From a virus: a stretch of DNA of 64,000 bases. A program made the translations under genes and the position numbers. Location: positions 1 to 64,000 of IMG/VR virus record IMGVR_UViG_3300032213_001813; one strand, given 5' to 3'. Of this stretch, positions 1 through 12,300 are shown piece by piece (the first letter of the stretch is position 1; each line of letters begins with the position of its first letter). Under the pieces are notes generated by a model. It saw nothing but the letters and a program-made list of their open reading frames with translations. It searched no databases and was not told where the DNA came from.

Positions 1-1
1 A

Positions 2-3000
2 ACTAATAAAGTATTAATAAATTCAACATTTGTATCAGCATCTAACTCAAACGTTACTGCATACGAATTGATATTCAATAATAAGGCATTTATACAAAAT
101 GAAACTATTGCGTATCTATCTTCGTCTTGGTCTAATTTTTATTATAGTGAATCAAAATGTAAAAGAGATATTGGTTATATATTAGATGCGGTTGCAACTG
201 ATATACTTTATGGTGGTAACGAAAGAGTAGCTAAAGCTGGTGAGTATTATTACTTATATCCTTCATTAGCAACAGAAGGTAACGATGGTGATACTGGTGG
301 ACAATTAAATCAAACTTTAGATGGTATAAAGTACACTAAAGGAATTACTGAAAAAATTGTAGCAAATTTATTATTACAATCACCAACAACATCCGAATTA
401 ACTGGATTTAATTTATTACTTGATAATAAGAAGTTTATACAAAGTGAATCAATTGCGTATCTATCTTCTTCTTGGAGTGGTGGAGATGGATTCTATTATA
501 ACGAAACAACTTGTAAGAGAGATATTGGACATATTATAGATGCGGTTAGAACTGATTTAGTTTATGGTGGTAATGAGAGAAGCTCTAAAGCTGGAGAATA
601 CTATTACCTATACCCATCAGCAGCAATCCTAACAGGTTCCGTTTCACCAACTGCAGCAACTCAAAAAGGACCTACTCTTGATGGACTAAAATATGTAGCT
701 GGTACTGCGGAAAATGTAATAGCAAATAAAGTATTAATATCACCAACTGGATTTACAACATCATCAGTTAATTTATTAAGACAGAATAAAACATTTATAC
801 AAAACGAAACTGTACAATACATAGATGCTTTCTTCCCTAACTTAGTTTATTTAAGAGAAACGTGTAGACGTGATGTTGGATATATTTTAGATGCAGTTAT
901 AACTGATACTTTCTATGGTGGAAATCAAAGAAGTGTTATAGCTGGACAATATTATTATTTATATCCATCATTAGCAACAAAGAGTACGCAAGTTAGAGAG
1001 ACTGTTGCTGGTGTTGATTACGCAAAAGCATTAGCTAAAGCAATAGCTCAAAATATAAAATTAAATTCTCCAACATTAACAACAAATACTGATGGAAATA
1101 TTAAGGTAACAAATACTACACAATATACATCATCTTTAGGTGCAACTACAACTGAAGTAAATCAAATTAGTTCATCATTTGCATTAGTTACTAATATTGT
1201 TGAAAACGGATTAACTTCAATACCAACTATTATTGAAAATGGTAATGGATTGGTTAAGGTAACAAATACAATTCAATACTCATCATCAATATCAGCAAGT
1301 GGAGCTGAATTGGATATTATTACATCATCATTTAAGCATGTAGCTGATATTATTGAAAAAGGTGTTTCATTTGTGCCTGATTCATTAGCAAGAAACTATA
1401 ATTATGGATTTGAATTAGCTACACCAACTTTATTACATATAAGTTCTAAAGAGCAAACAATTGGTACGGGTTCATATAACTTATCAACTCAAATTACAAA
1501 CGTAAGTTCTTCTTATGGTAGTGTTGTAAACGTTGTTAAAAACGGATTGAGTGTATTACCTACATTAGTAGCAAATACATCATCATCGTTAAAAGTAACA
1601 AATGCAAATCCTATAAGACAAGCAATATCCGCATCATCTTTTGATACTAATAAGATTGCAAGTGGATTTGATTTGATATTAAGTGTAATTGAAAATGGAA
1701 CATCTTTACTTCCAACAATTATATCAAATACATCAGCAAGTATTAAGGTAACTAACACACCACAAATAATAAGTGGAAGTGCAGCGGGAAGATTGCAAGG
1801 TAAATTAATATCATCATCTTTATCTTTGGTAATCGATGTGTTATTAAGTAATGGTACAAGCTCAATTGGACTTAAACAATCAACATTCCCAATAGCAAAT
1901 ACAAATGCAAAGATAAATTCGGCATATAATCTATTAGTAAGTAACTCTAAATTTATAGTTGATGAAACTATTGCTTATATGAGTTCATCTTGGAGTGGAT
2001 TTGCATATACTCAAAGTAAATGTGAAAGAGATTTGACAGGAATCCTTAGTGGTTCTGCATTTGACCTTTTATATGGTGGTAATTCGGCATCGTTGTTTAA
2101 TGGTAAGTTCTATTTTGATTTCCCATCCCAAGCTACTGGTTCTCAATTAGACCAAACAATTACGGCAATCAAATACGCAAGTGGATTAGCAGAAAAAGTG
2201 GTATTGAATACTGTATTTACACACATATCGGCATCAATTAATCAACCAACATCAGCATCTTGGAATTCATTGAGAACTAATAAAGCATTTATACAAAGTG
2301 AATCAATTGCTTATCTATCTTCTTCTTGGAGTAATTTTGGTTATAACGAAACTACTTGTAAGAGAGATATTGGATATGTTATAGATGCGGTAGCAACGGA
2401 TTTACTATATGGTGGTAACGAAAGAAGTGTGGTAGCAGGTAGATACTATTATGATTATCCATCTCAAGCTACAAACGCACAATTAGAACCAACATTGACT
2501 GGTGTAAGATACGCAAAAGGAACGGCTATGAACGTAGTGGTTAATAAGCAAATATTTACATCATCATTAGAAACACAATACGCATACGATTTAATAAAAA
2601 GTAACAAACTATTCATACAAAGTGAAAGTATTGCATTTGTAAACGCTAAATATCCTAACTTACAATATAGTGAAAGTAAATGTTATAGAGATTTAGGATA
2701 TATCATTGATGGTGTAGCAACGGATTTACTATATGGTGGTAATGAAAGAAGTAGAGATAACGCAGATTACTATTATCAGTTCCCATCTCAAGCTAATGCG
2801 TCTGGTTCGCAAGTTGTAGAAACGGTAGAAGCAATTAAGTACGCAGCTAGAATCACAACGGCATCTATTAGTAGTACATTAATAGGTACACCACAAATTA
2901 TCCGTAATACTTTAGGAAATATTAAAGTAACTAACGCTACTCAATATATTTCAGCATCATCTGCAACTTCTACTGAAGCAACAATACTATCAGCATCAAT

Positions 3001-5410
3001 TGCTATTGTAACAAACATAGTTGCTAATGGAACTGGTTCAGCAATAGTATCCGCATCATTAAGTTTACCAACATCATCTTATACAACGGCGGTAAGCAAT
3101 GATAATAGATGGATTGCATACGGAATACTAAAAAATAACATTTCATTCATACAGGACGAAACTATTGCTTATCTATCTTCTTCTTGGAGCACGGCATCTT
3201 ATGATGAAAGTAAGTGTAGACGTGATGTGGGCTTGATTATAAGTGGAGCAGCTGAAGATTTAGTATTTAACTCAAATTCAGCATCATTATTTAATGGTAT
3301 ATTCTATTATCAATACCCATCACAAGCGCAAGGTGCACAATTGAACCAAACATTGGATGGTATCAATTACGCAAGTAAGTTAGCACAAAATATAGTACAA
3401 AATGTAACTTATGTAACGGCATCAGTAATTGTATCGGCATCATACGCATTAATTAGAAAGAATAGAGAGTTTATACAAAATGAAACTATTGCTTATCTAT
3501 CTTCTTCTTGGAGTACGGCATCTTACATTGAATCAACTTGTAAAAGAGATGTTGGTCATATTATAGATGCAGTTTCTACGGATTTACTTTATGGTGGCAA
3601 TGAAAGAAGTACAAACGCTGGGGTATTCTATTACTTATATCCATCACAAGCGCAAGGTGCACAATTACAACCAACATTGACAGGTGTTAAATACGCAGGA
3701 CAACTTTCTAAGAATACTGCGGCATCATTAACATTTGTGACAGCATCTCAAATAGTATCAGCATCAGTTAATTTGTTGAGAAAGAATAGAGAGTTTATAC
3801 AAAATGAAACCCTAGCTTACTTAACTGCTAGTTGGAGTACATTTGAATATGATAAAGATAAGTGTAAGAGAGATGTTGGTTATATATTAGATGGTGTTAC
3901 TACCGATTTATTATATGGTGGTAATGAGAGAACTGTATTGAATGGTAAATTTTATTACGAATATCCATCTTTAGCAATTGTTGAAGGAGATGGTGATGGT
4001 GTTGGACAATTAGGACAAACAATTGATGGTATAAACTACGCAGGTAGAATAGCACAAAAGATTGTACAAAATACACAATTCGTAACTGCATCATTACAAG
4101 CATCAGCATCATTTGATTTATTAAGAAAGAATAAAGCATTTATAGCAGAAGAAACTATTGCGTATGTATCTTCTTCTTGGAGTAGTGTATATTATAACGA
4201 AGCAACTTGTAAGAGAGATGTTGGGTATCTAATAGATGCGGCAGCAACGGATGTATTGTATGGTGGTACTGAAAGAAGTGTAATAGCTGGACAGTATTAT
4301 TATTTATATCCATCAAATGCAACCAATAAGGGTGTTCCATCGACTCAAAATCAATCAGACCCAACACTTACTGGTATCCGATATGCTGGAAGGGTATCTA
4401 AAAAGGTAATAACTAACCCAATATATTCAGTACCATCAGCATCTTTATTAACAACTGCAAAATTGTTGACAGATAACAAACAATTGATACAAAAAGAAAC
4501 TATAACGTTCTTATCTGCATCTTGGAGTGGTTTAAAATACAATGAAGTAAGTTGTAGTAGAGATTTAGGATTTATTATAGATGCAATTAGAACCGATTTA
4601 GTGTATGGTGGTAATGAAAGAAGTATTGAAGCTGGTTCATACTACTACAAATTCCCATCTGTAGCAATATTAGATAGTTACTCTGATAATAATGGACAGA
4701 AAAAACAAACGGTAGATGGTATAAACTTCGCAAGAGGACTTTCTGAAAAAATAGTAGCAAATACTCTATTAACTTACTTAGCACCAACTACATTAAGAAG
4801 ACAAGCCGCTGAAAGATTAAAAGGTGGAAAAGAAGAATTAAAACAAAGAGCAATTGGATACACAAATGGAGCTTTTCCATATTTAGTATATAATGAGGCA
4901 AGTTGTTCGCGTGATACTGGATTTATTGTAGATGCGGCTGTAACTGATTTATTATATGGTGGAAATGAAAGAGGAATTAGAGCAGCATCTTCATATTACG
5001 ATGGTCAATATGGAAGTGCAATAGCTGTGACTAGAGACCAATTATTGGAAACTTTGGAAACAAATAGATATTTAAGAACTAGAGCAGAGTTTATTGCAGC
5101 AGGAGCACCTTTGGAATCATTTGGTTCACTAATTGTGGCAACTGGTATTGACTACTCTTACAATGGTAGTGGTGTTACATTTAAAGCACTTCCTCCAAAT
5201 CAGGGTGGTAGTGGTGTTGCGGACCCGGCATTTGAAATTACTGAATTAGGTGGTGGTAGAATATTCTTCACCTCTGGAAATCAGGATGGTGACTTTAGAA
5301 TTGGTACTGGATTAAGTATCAATCAAGCTACTGGAACTTTAGTTGGTAGAACATTTAGTAAATCATTGTTCTCATTGGTAACTCCGTTCTCATTAGCACT
5401 ACAAATATAA
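2..5410 (+). CDS. Repeat-rich virion structural protein, 5' end missing
   Basis: The reading frame is open to the left edge, so the gene starts upstream of the window; a TTG at 68 is not a convincing start. At least 12 copies of a roughly 65-80-residue unit are visible. Each carries FIQ-E-IAYLSSSW, then C-x-RD, then a YGGNER-like segment and a YYY-YPS motif. Copies 1-3 and 4-12 are separated by a Ser/Thr-rich region (about 1080-1900) with 5-6 shorter repeats of the form IKVTNT...ISSS. Every long unit keeps a single Cys. Similar units occur in large structural proteins of marine T4-like phages (from memory). The C-terminal 100 residues are Gly-rich and not repeated. The position beside giant fibres suggests a tail or neck fibre component. 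Function is inferred; the repeat structure is seen directly. Confidence 0.75.
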   Translation, partial: TNKVLINSTFVSASNSNVTAYELIFNNKAFIQNETIAYLSSSWSNFYYSESKCKRDIGYILDAVATDILYGGNERVAKAGEYYYLYPSLATEGNDGDTGGQLNQTLDGIKYTKGITEKIVANLLLQSPTTSELTGFNLLLDNKKFIQSESIAYLSSSWSGGDGFYYNETTCKRDIGHIIDAVRTDLVYGGNERSSKAGEYYYLYPSAAILTGSVSPTAATQKGPTLDGLKYVAGTAENVIANKVLISPTGFTTSSVNLLRQNKTFIQNETVQYIDAFFPNLVYLRETCRRDVGYILDAVITDTFYGGNQRSVIAGQYYYLYPSLATKSTQVRETVAGVDYAKALAKAIAQNIKLNSPTLTTNTDGNIKVTNTTQYTSSLGATTTEVNQISSSFALVTNIVENGLTSIPTIIENGNGLVKVTNTIQYSSSISASGAELDIITSSFKHVADIIEKGVSFVPDSLARNYNYGFELATPTLLHISSKEQTIGTGSYNLSTQITNVSSSYGSVVNVVKNGLSVLPTLVANTSSSLKVTNANPIRQAISASSFDTNKIASGFDLILSVIENGTSLLPTIISNTSASIKVTNTPQIISGSAAGRLQGKLISSSLSLVIDVLLSNGTSSIGLKQSTFPIANTNAKINSAYNLLVSNSKFIVDETIAYMSSSWSGFAYTQSKCERDLTGILSGSAFDLLYGGNSASLFNGKFYFDFPSQATGSQLDQTITAIKYASGLAEKVVLNTVFTHISASINQPTSASWNSLRTNKAFIQSESIAYLSSSWSNFGYNETTCKRDIGYVIDAVATDLLYGGNERSVVAGRYYYDYPSQATNAQLEPTLTGVRYAKGTAMNVVVNKQIFTSSLETQYAYDLIKSNKLFIQSESIAFVNAKYPNLQYSESKCYRDLGYIIDGVATDLLYGGNERSRDNADYYYQFPSQANASGSQVVETVEAIKYAARITTASISSTLIGTPQIIRNTLGNIKVTNATQYISASSATSTEATILSASIAIVTNIVANGTGSAIVSASLSLPTSSYTTAVSNDNRWIAYGILKNNISFIQDETIAYLSSSWSTASYDESKCRRDVGLIISGAAEDLVFNSNSASLFNGIFYYQYPSQAQGAQLNQTLDGINYASKLAQNIVQNVTYVTASVIVSASYALIRKNREFIQNETIAYLSSSWSTASYIESTCKRDVGHIIDAVSTDLLYGGNERSTNAGVFYYLYPSQAQGAQLQPTLTGVKYAGQLSKNTAASLTFVTASQIVSASVNLLRKNREFIQNETLAYLTASWSTFEYDKDKCKRDVGYILDGVTTDLLYGGNERTVLNGKFYYEYPSLAIVEGDGDGVGQLGQTIDGINYAGRIAQKIVQNTQFVTASLQASASFDLLRKNKAFIAEETIAYVSSSWSSVYYNEATCKRDVGYLIDAAATDVLYGGTERSVIAGQYYYLYPSNATNKGVPSTQNQSDPTLTGIRYAGRVSKKVITNPIYSVPSASLLTTAKLLTDNKQLIQKETITFLSASWSGLKYNEVSCSRDLGFIIDAIRTDLVYGGNERSIEAGSYYYKFPSVAILDSYSDNNGQKKQTVDGINFARGLSEKIVANTLLTYLAPTTLRRQAAERLKGGKEELKQRAIGYTNGAFPYLVYNEASCSRDTGFIVDAAVTDLLYGGNERGIRAASSYYDGQYGSAIAVTRDQLLETLETNRYLRTRAEFIAAGAPLESFGSLIVATGIDYSYNGSGVTFKALPPNQGGSGVADPAFEITELGGGRIFFTSGNQDGDFRIGTGLSINQATGTLVGRTFSKSLFSLVTPFSLALQI

Positions 5411-5430
5411 AAATGATAAAATAAAAAGAA

Positions 5431-6303
5431 ATGGCAGAAGTTTTTGTACCCTTAAATAGATTCCAGTCAGTAGTAGCAACTCTGACTGGTGAGCAAGATG
5501 AAATATATGCAACTCCTGTTGGAGTTTCATCAATTGTACTATCTTGTCAAATTACAAACAATAGTGTTTCAAATCAACCTGTAACTATTTTTGTAACATC
5601 AAATAAAGAATTACCTATACCAAATTTTGCTGGAATTGAAGCAACTGGAAGTTATGTATCAGCATCTGCTTTATTAACATTAAACAGACAATTTATTAGA
5701 AAAGAAACCGCTGCATATATTCAAAATCAAAATGGTTTATCCGAAACTCCATTTACATTTGTATCATCTTTATTTGAAGGATATACTTTGGACCAAATTG
5801 ATGCATTTGCATATGATATAAAAAATAATACAACAATTAGAACAAATAAATACGCAAAATCATTCTTTACAAAAAATGGTGTTAGTGTAATTGATTCTAC
5901 TGAATATAGTGCATCTTTATTGACAATTGAATATGCAAATATATTGGCTCAGCAAGTTATTAAAAATCAATCAATAACTGGTTCAGCATTAGTTAGTACA
6001 ATATACCAAAATACAGTTACTCAATCGTTTAACACATTAATTACACCAACTAATTTAGAACTTAGTGGTTCATCTTATTTATTAGAAAGGTTTACCGATG
6101 TTGTTATAAATACAATTGAGAATCCTACGTTAGTTGCACAAGACCCAATACAATTAGTTACTAATGTTTTAATACCCCCTGCTGATTCACTATCACCTGT
6201 TGTTTCTGGTAAATTGGTATTAGAAGAAACATATGGTTTTATAGTTTCTGGCTCAACTCAATTAAGTGTAATTCTTTCTTTATTAGAAAGCGCTAACGAA
6301 TAA
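5431..6303 (+). CDS. Virion structural protein related to the upstream repeat protein
   Basis: 290 residues, starting 20 bases after the previous stop and probably cotranscribed with it. Around residues 80-155 it has a degenerate single copy of the upstream repeat: NRQFIRKETAAYI, then an acidic/aromatic stretch, then AYDIKNN. The Cys-RD core is lost. The N-terminus (PLNRFQSVVATLTGEQDEIY) and the following beta-rich segment resemble small phage structural proteins that attach to fibres, but I cannot name a family. No signal peptide or membrane segment. Probably a connector or accessory protein for the repeat protein; this is inferred from position and the shared motif. Confidence 0.55.
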   Translation: MAEVFVPLNRFQSVVATLTGEQDEIYATPVGVSSIVLSCQITNNSVSNQPVTIFVTSNKELPIPNFAGIEATGSYVSASALLTLNRQFIRKETAAYIQNQNGLSETPFTFVSSLFEGYTLDQIDAFAYDIKNNTTIRTNKYAKSFFTKNGVSVIDSTEYSASLLTIEYANILAQQVIKNQSITGSALVSTIYQNTVTQSFNTLITPTNLELSGSSYLLERFTDVVINTIENPTLVAQDPIQLVTNVLIPPADSLSPVVSGKLVLEETYGFIVSGSTQLSVILSLLESANE

Positions 6304-6322
6304 CGATAATATTAATCAATTA

Positions 6323-6350
6323 TATTTATAAGTAATTGTGAATATTTATA
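6323..6350 (+). promoter_or_regulatory. Two copies of the putative late-promoter motif TATTTATA
   Basis: TATTTATA occurs at 6323-6330 and again at 6343-6350; the second ends 19 bases before the ATG of the giant fibre gene. The same octamer precedes many other virion genes here. It is the reverse complement of the T4 late element TATAAATA. Promoter function is inferred from recurrence and spacing. Confidence 0.45.
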
Positions 6351-6369
6351 TCAAAGCTAGAAAGTACTA

Positions 6370-9300
6370 ATGGCAATAAGCAATCTATTAAGTGGAAGAG
6401 TTCGATTAAAAGGACCTAAAAATGTAACATCAGACAGATACGAATTTGTAGATTTATCTCAAGTTGAACCAAACTTTGGTGTTCCATCATTTTCAGCATC
6501 TTTAGTAACTAATCCGGCTATTTTAGTAACGGATAGTGATGGTAATAGGGGATTTGCACAAAAAATTGTATTAAGTGAAATAACATCCTCATTTAAAGGT
6601 ATTGCTGACCTTTCTGGTTCATTTAGTGGTTCGTTTATAGGTAAATTTTCAGGAGATGGTTCTCAATTAGTAAATGTACCTGCGGTAGTTGCACCTAGAA
6701 TTGCTAGTGGTTCTGCAACGGCATCCATTTCACCAAATTTAGGATTACAAATAAATGTAGATACTACAATAGCTGGTAATTTATATGTATCCAAATCAAT
6801 ATATGCGGAATCTCTTATAGTAACGTATATATCATCATCAATAATTTATTCATCTGGTTCTAACATATTTGGAGATAATAGTTCAGATAACCAACAATTA
6901 ACTGGTTCGGTTGGAATTAGAGATGTTTTAACTGTAAATAGTGCAACGGGTTCATTTACTGGTTCATTTAAAGGTAGTGCAAATTTAACTGGTTCATTTA
7001 CTGGTTCATTTAGTGGAAGTTTTAGTGGAGATGGTAGTGGATTGGTAAATATTCCCGCACTAACATCAACTTTAATAGGAAGTGGTTCTACAACAGCATC
7101 AATTGCACCAAACACTGGTTTAGTTGTTAATACATTTTCAACATTCCAATTTCCTGTTTCCGCATCAATGTTTACTGGTAGTGGTAGGGGGTTATTTGAT
7201 ATTCCAGAATCATCTTTAGCATTTCAAATTAATAGAATAGCAAGTGGTAGCGTAACTGCATCAATTGCACCAAATACTGGTTTATTTGTAAATACAACTG
7301 TATCCGCATCTGCATTTACTGGTAGTGGTGAAGGATTATTTAATATCCCTCTATCTGCATTTTCTGCTGAAGTTTATAGAATTGCAAGTGGTAGTGTAAC
7401 CGCATCGGTATCACCAAATAGGGGATTTTTAGTTGAAGCAATAGCAAGTGGTTCAACATTTAGTGGTAGTATTGCAGTTAGTGGAAGTATAACCATTCCA
7501 ACTGGTAGTGGATTCTTTAGTGGTAGTGGTGCTGGTTTAACAAATATCCCCCGTTCAGCTTTAACTCCTGATGCATTACTTACAACCCAATTAGCAACAG
7601 GTTCAATAACCGCTTCGGTAACTCCTGAAACTGGATTTTTGGTAATATCAATAGCAAGTGGTTCTACGTTTAGTGGAAGTGTTACTACTGTTGGAAATAT
7701 AACTATACCAACTGGTAGTGGATTTTTTAGTGGTAGTGGTAAGGGATTATCTGATATACCTCGTTCTGCATTAACACAAGATGCTTTATTAACAAATGAA
7801 ATAAAATCCGGTTCAGTAACTGCATCTGTAGCACCAAATACTGGATTTGTCGTTAATTCAGCGCAAAGTGGTTCTACTTTTATTGGAAACGTAGTTGTAA
7901 GTGGTAGTGTATCTGCATCATTTTTTATTGGAGATGGTTCTCAATTATTAAATATACCTGCATTAACCGCAACTTTAATATCAAGTGGTAGTGTAACCGC
8001 ATCGGTTTCACCTAATACTGGATTTGTAGTAACTTCACTAGAAAGTGGTTCTAGATTCATAGGAAATGTAGTTGTAAGTGGTAGTGTATCATCATCTTTC
8101 TTTATTGGAGATGGTTCTCAATTATTTAATATACCTGCTTTAACGGCAACATTAATAGCAAGTGGTAGTGTAACTGCTTCGGTTAGTCCAAATAAAGGAT
8201 TCGTAGTAACTTCGATAGCAAGTGGTTCAATATTTAGTGGTAGTTTATTTGTTAGTGGAAATATAGTAATTCCAACTGGTTCTGGTACTTTTTCTGGTAG
8301 TGGAGCTGGGTTATTTGATATTCCCGAATCGGCACTTTCTTTCAAAATAAATAGAATTGCAAGTGGTTCGGCAACTGCATCAATTTCCCCTGATAGAGGG
8401 TTTTCGGTAAACACATTTGCTAATTTTGAATTTCCAGTATCAGCATCAATGTTTACTGGTAGTGGAGCTGGATTATTTGATTTACCATTATCAGCATTAT
8501 CCCAAGAGGTATTTAGAATTGCATCTGGTTCAGTAACCGCATCTGCATTACCTGATAGGGGATTTGTTGTAGAATCTGTACAAAGAGGTTCTCAAATAAG
8601 TGGAAGTGTAAATATAAGTGGTAGTGTAACTATTAATAGTAGTTCATTTTTTATTGGAGATGGTAGATTCCTTTCTAATATAACACTTGCTAACTTAGCA
8701 ATTGATTCAACAAAAATATTTAGTGGTTCTGCAACCGCATCTATATCTCCGGTAGAAGGATTTAACGTAAATGTACCTGCATTCTTTACTAATACAATAT
8801 CAGCATCAATTTTTAGTGGAAGTGGTAAAGGTTTATTTGATATTCCACAATCTGCATTAGCAACCGAAGCATATAGAGTAGCAAGTGGTAGTGTAACCGC
8901 ATCAGCTAACCCATTAACTGGATTTGGTATAAACGCAATTACAACAATTAGTGGTAGTTTAATAGTATCATCATCTGGATGGGAATTACCAACATCTTCA
9001 TTAAACACTGTATTTAATGTGGTAAACAATGGTAGTGGTGAATATGTATTTACTGGAGCGGCTAGTGGTTCAAATCCTACTTTAGTATTATATCAAAATG
9101 TACCATATACATTTAACATTGCAGCAACAGGTCACCCTTTTTGGATAAAGACCACTAAAACAACTACAAGTTTAAATGCATATAATACTGGTGTAGTTGG
9201 TAATGGAGCTGCAAACGCTACAATAACATTCACACCACCAACAGGTTCTCCTAATATTTTATACTATAATTGTGAATTCCATGCTTCAATGGCGGGTACA

Positions 9301-12300
9301 ATTATTATAAAAGAAAAATATCAAATTGAACCTACTATTAAATTTATAGGGGATACTATTGTAAGTGGTAATTTGTATGTACCAAGTTCTTCATATTTTG
9401 TTGGAGATGGTAGATATCTTTCTAACATTACATTAGCTAACTTAGCAATTGATTCAACAAAGATATTTAGTGGTTCAGCAACGGCATCAATTTCACCTGT
9501 TGAAGGATTTGTAGTTAATACATTTTCAACATTCCAATTCCCAGTATCAGCATCAATGTTTACTGGTAGTGGTAAAGGATTGTTTGATATACCTCAATCA
9601 GCTTTAGCAAGTGAAGTGTTCCGTATTGTTAGTGGTAGTGTAACTGCTTCGGTAGCACCTGATAAAGGATTTTTAGTTGATTCAATAGCAAGTGGTTCAA
9701 AGTTTAGTGGTAGTATTTCAGTAAGTGGTTCGGTAATAATACCAATTGGTGGTGGATTCTTTAGTGGTAGTGGAGCTGGATTAACAAATATACCTCGTTC
9801 AGCTTTAACTGAAGATGCATTACTTTCAAATTTAATAGCTAGTGGCTCTGCAACGGCATCAATTTCACCAAATAAAGGATTAGTTGTAAACACATTTACT
9901 ACTATTAGTGGTAGTTTTGTAGTTTCATCATCGGCTAGACCTACTCCATTGGATGAATTGCCAAATACATTTAATGTAATAAATGATGGAAATATCGCAT
10001 ATTGGTTTAGTGGAGCAGCTAGTGGTTCAAATGTAAATCTAACGGTAGTAAGAGGTGGATATTACATTTTTAATATAAATGCAATTGGACATCCATTTTG
10101 GATTAATACGGCAAGTGCGGTTGGAAATAGTAATGGATATAACGCTTATGCAACAAACAACGGAGCATCTTTTGGAACTCCAATTACATTAAATGTCCCA
10201 TTAGATGCACCAAATACATTGTACTATAATTGCCAAAATCATTTAGCAATGGCGGGTACTATCAATGTAGTAGATGCAATTTACATTCCTTCAGAAATAA
10301 AGTTAGTTGGTGATACTAGAGTAATTGGTGTAGTAACCGCATCCGTATTTAGTGGTAGTGGTGCTGGTTTATTTAATATTCCTCGTTCCGCATTAACACC
10401 GGATGCATTAGTAGCAACATTAATAGCATCTGGTTCGGTAACTGCTTCAGTAGACCCTGCTTATGGATTTAAAGTAATATCACGTGATTATAGTGGTTCT
10501 CAATCTCATAATTATGGTATAATCCTTAGTGGAAGTACTATTGTAAGTGGTAGTGTTAATGCATTTACATTTATTGGAGATGGTTCTCAATTACAAAATG
10601 TAGTAGCAGCCGCATCACCAAAAATAGCATCTGGTTCAGTAACTGCTTCGGTAGCACCTAATACTGGTTTCTTAGTAACTTCAATAGTAAGTGGTAGTAC
10701 ATTTAGTGGAAGTGTTGTAGTAAGTGGTTCGGTAAGAGCAATAACTTATTTTGGAGATGGTTCTCAATTAACAGGTGTGGTAGCTGAGATTTCGGGCGAT
10801 GCATCTCGTATTGCTAGTGGTAGTGCAACTGCATCTATTTCTCCAAACGGAGGATTGATATCAAATGTACCATTAACAATTCAAAGAAATACTAATTTTA
10901 GTTCTAGTTTAGTTGTTAGTGGTAGTACATTATTAAGTGGTTCGATATCAGCATCACTTTATAGAGGAGATGGTGGTGGGTTATTTAACATTCCTGCTGA
11001 AGCCCTAACAAACCTACAATTAGATAAAATCCAATCCGGTTCTGGTATTGCTGTAATTGACCCTCAAAAATTAAATGTAAACGTAACTGTAACCGCATCA
11101 TATTTTGCTGGAGATGGTGGTGGATTATTTAACATTCCACCTGAAGCATTGCAAGATTTAGAATTAGATAGAATTCAATCGGGTTCTGCACAAGCAATAA
11201 TTTCACCAAATAAAGGTTTGCAAGTTAATACGGATGTTAGTATAACTGGTTCATTGCATACTACTGGTAGTATGATTGTAAGTGGGGGTAATTTTATAGC
11301 AAAATCCGGTTCAACATTTATTGGAGATGGTAGTGGATTGACAAATATTACAATTGCAAATCTATCATTTGAAACTAATATATTAAAAAGTGGTTCATAT
11401 ACTGCATCTATTTCACCTGATAAAGGTTTTGTTGTTAATACATCGGCAAGTATCTATGGTAGAACTTATTCTGATTTCATAACAACACCTGAATTAACCG
11501 CAAGTTTTGCATTTTCCCCTCATTGGAGTGGTTCATTCAATGGTATATATCGTTTTAATGGAGCCGGTATTATAGCATCTGCAGAATACAATACTTTAAG
11601 ATACGATACTGCTAGAGGATACTATATTCCACAACCTGAATTATCATTAACGGAGACTGTTGCATTTAGTAACGCAAGTTCGGTAACGATTGTACATGGT
11701 TTGGATATTAGATACCCAATGGTACAGGTGTATGGAACTGGTTCGCAAGATGAAATGATTCTACCAGCATCTATCTTAGCAATTGATAATAACACTGTCC
11801 AAGTAACATTTAGTGGATTGACAAGTGGACACATCGTAATTGGTAGTGGTGGTTCGTTAATAAATGGTACAATCCAAGCTGATAGAGTAATTGGAACTGT
11901 ACTTTCTTCATCGCATGCAGTAAACGCTAATTTTGCAACCATAGCTGGTAGTGTGTTAGGATTAAATACGGCATCTTTAGAAGCATTAGTATCTGCATCG
12001 GCAAATGCTGGACAATTTGTATTGAATTCACAAACGGCATCAATGACAGTATTAAGTGCATCGTTTGCTAGAACTGCTTCTTACGCATTATTTGCACAAA
12101 ACGCATCAAATGTTGATACTGCTGCATTTGTACAAAGTGCTCAAACTGCATCAATGTTAGTTGGTACTGCTTCATTGGCAGTTTCCGCATCTTATGCACT
12201 AACCGCATCTCATGTATTGGGTGGAGTATTATCTGCGGAAGGATTTGTTACAAATGCACAAACGGCATCAATGACGGTGTTTAGTTCATCATTTGCTAGT

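Noticed and set aside
68-70. TTG as the start of the first protein
   Set aside because: The frame continues upstream to the window edge with sequence typical of the repeat protein, so the gene is simply truncated by the window.
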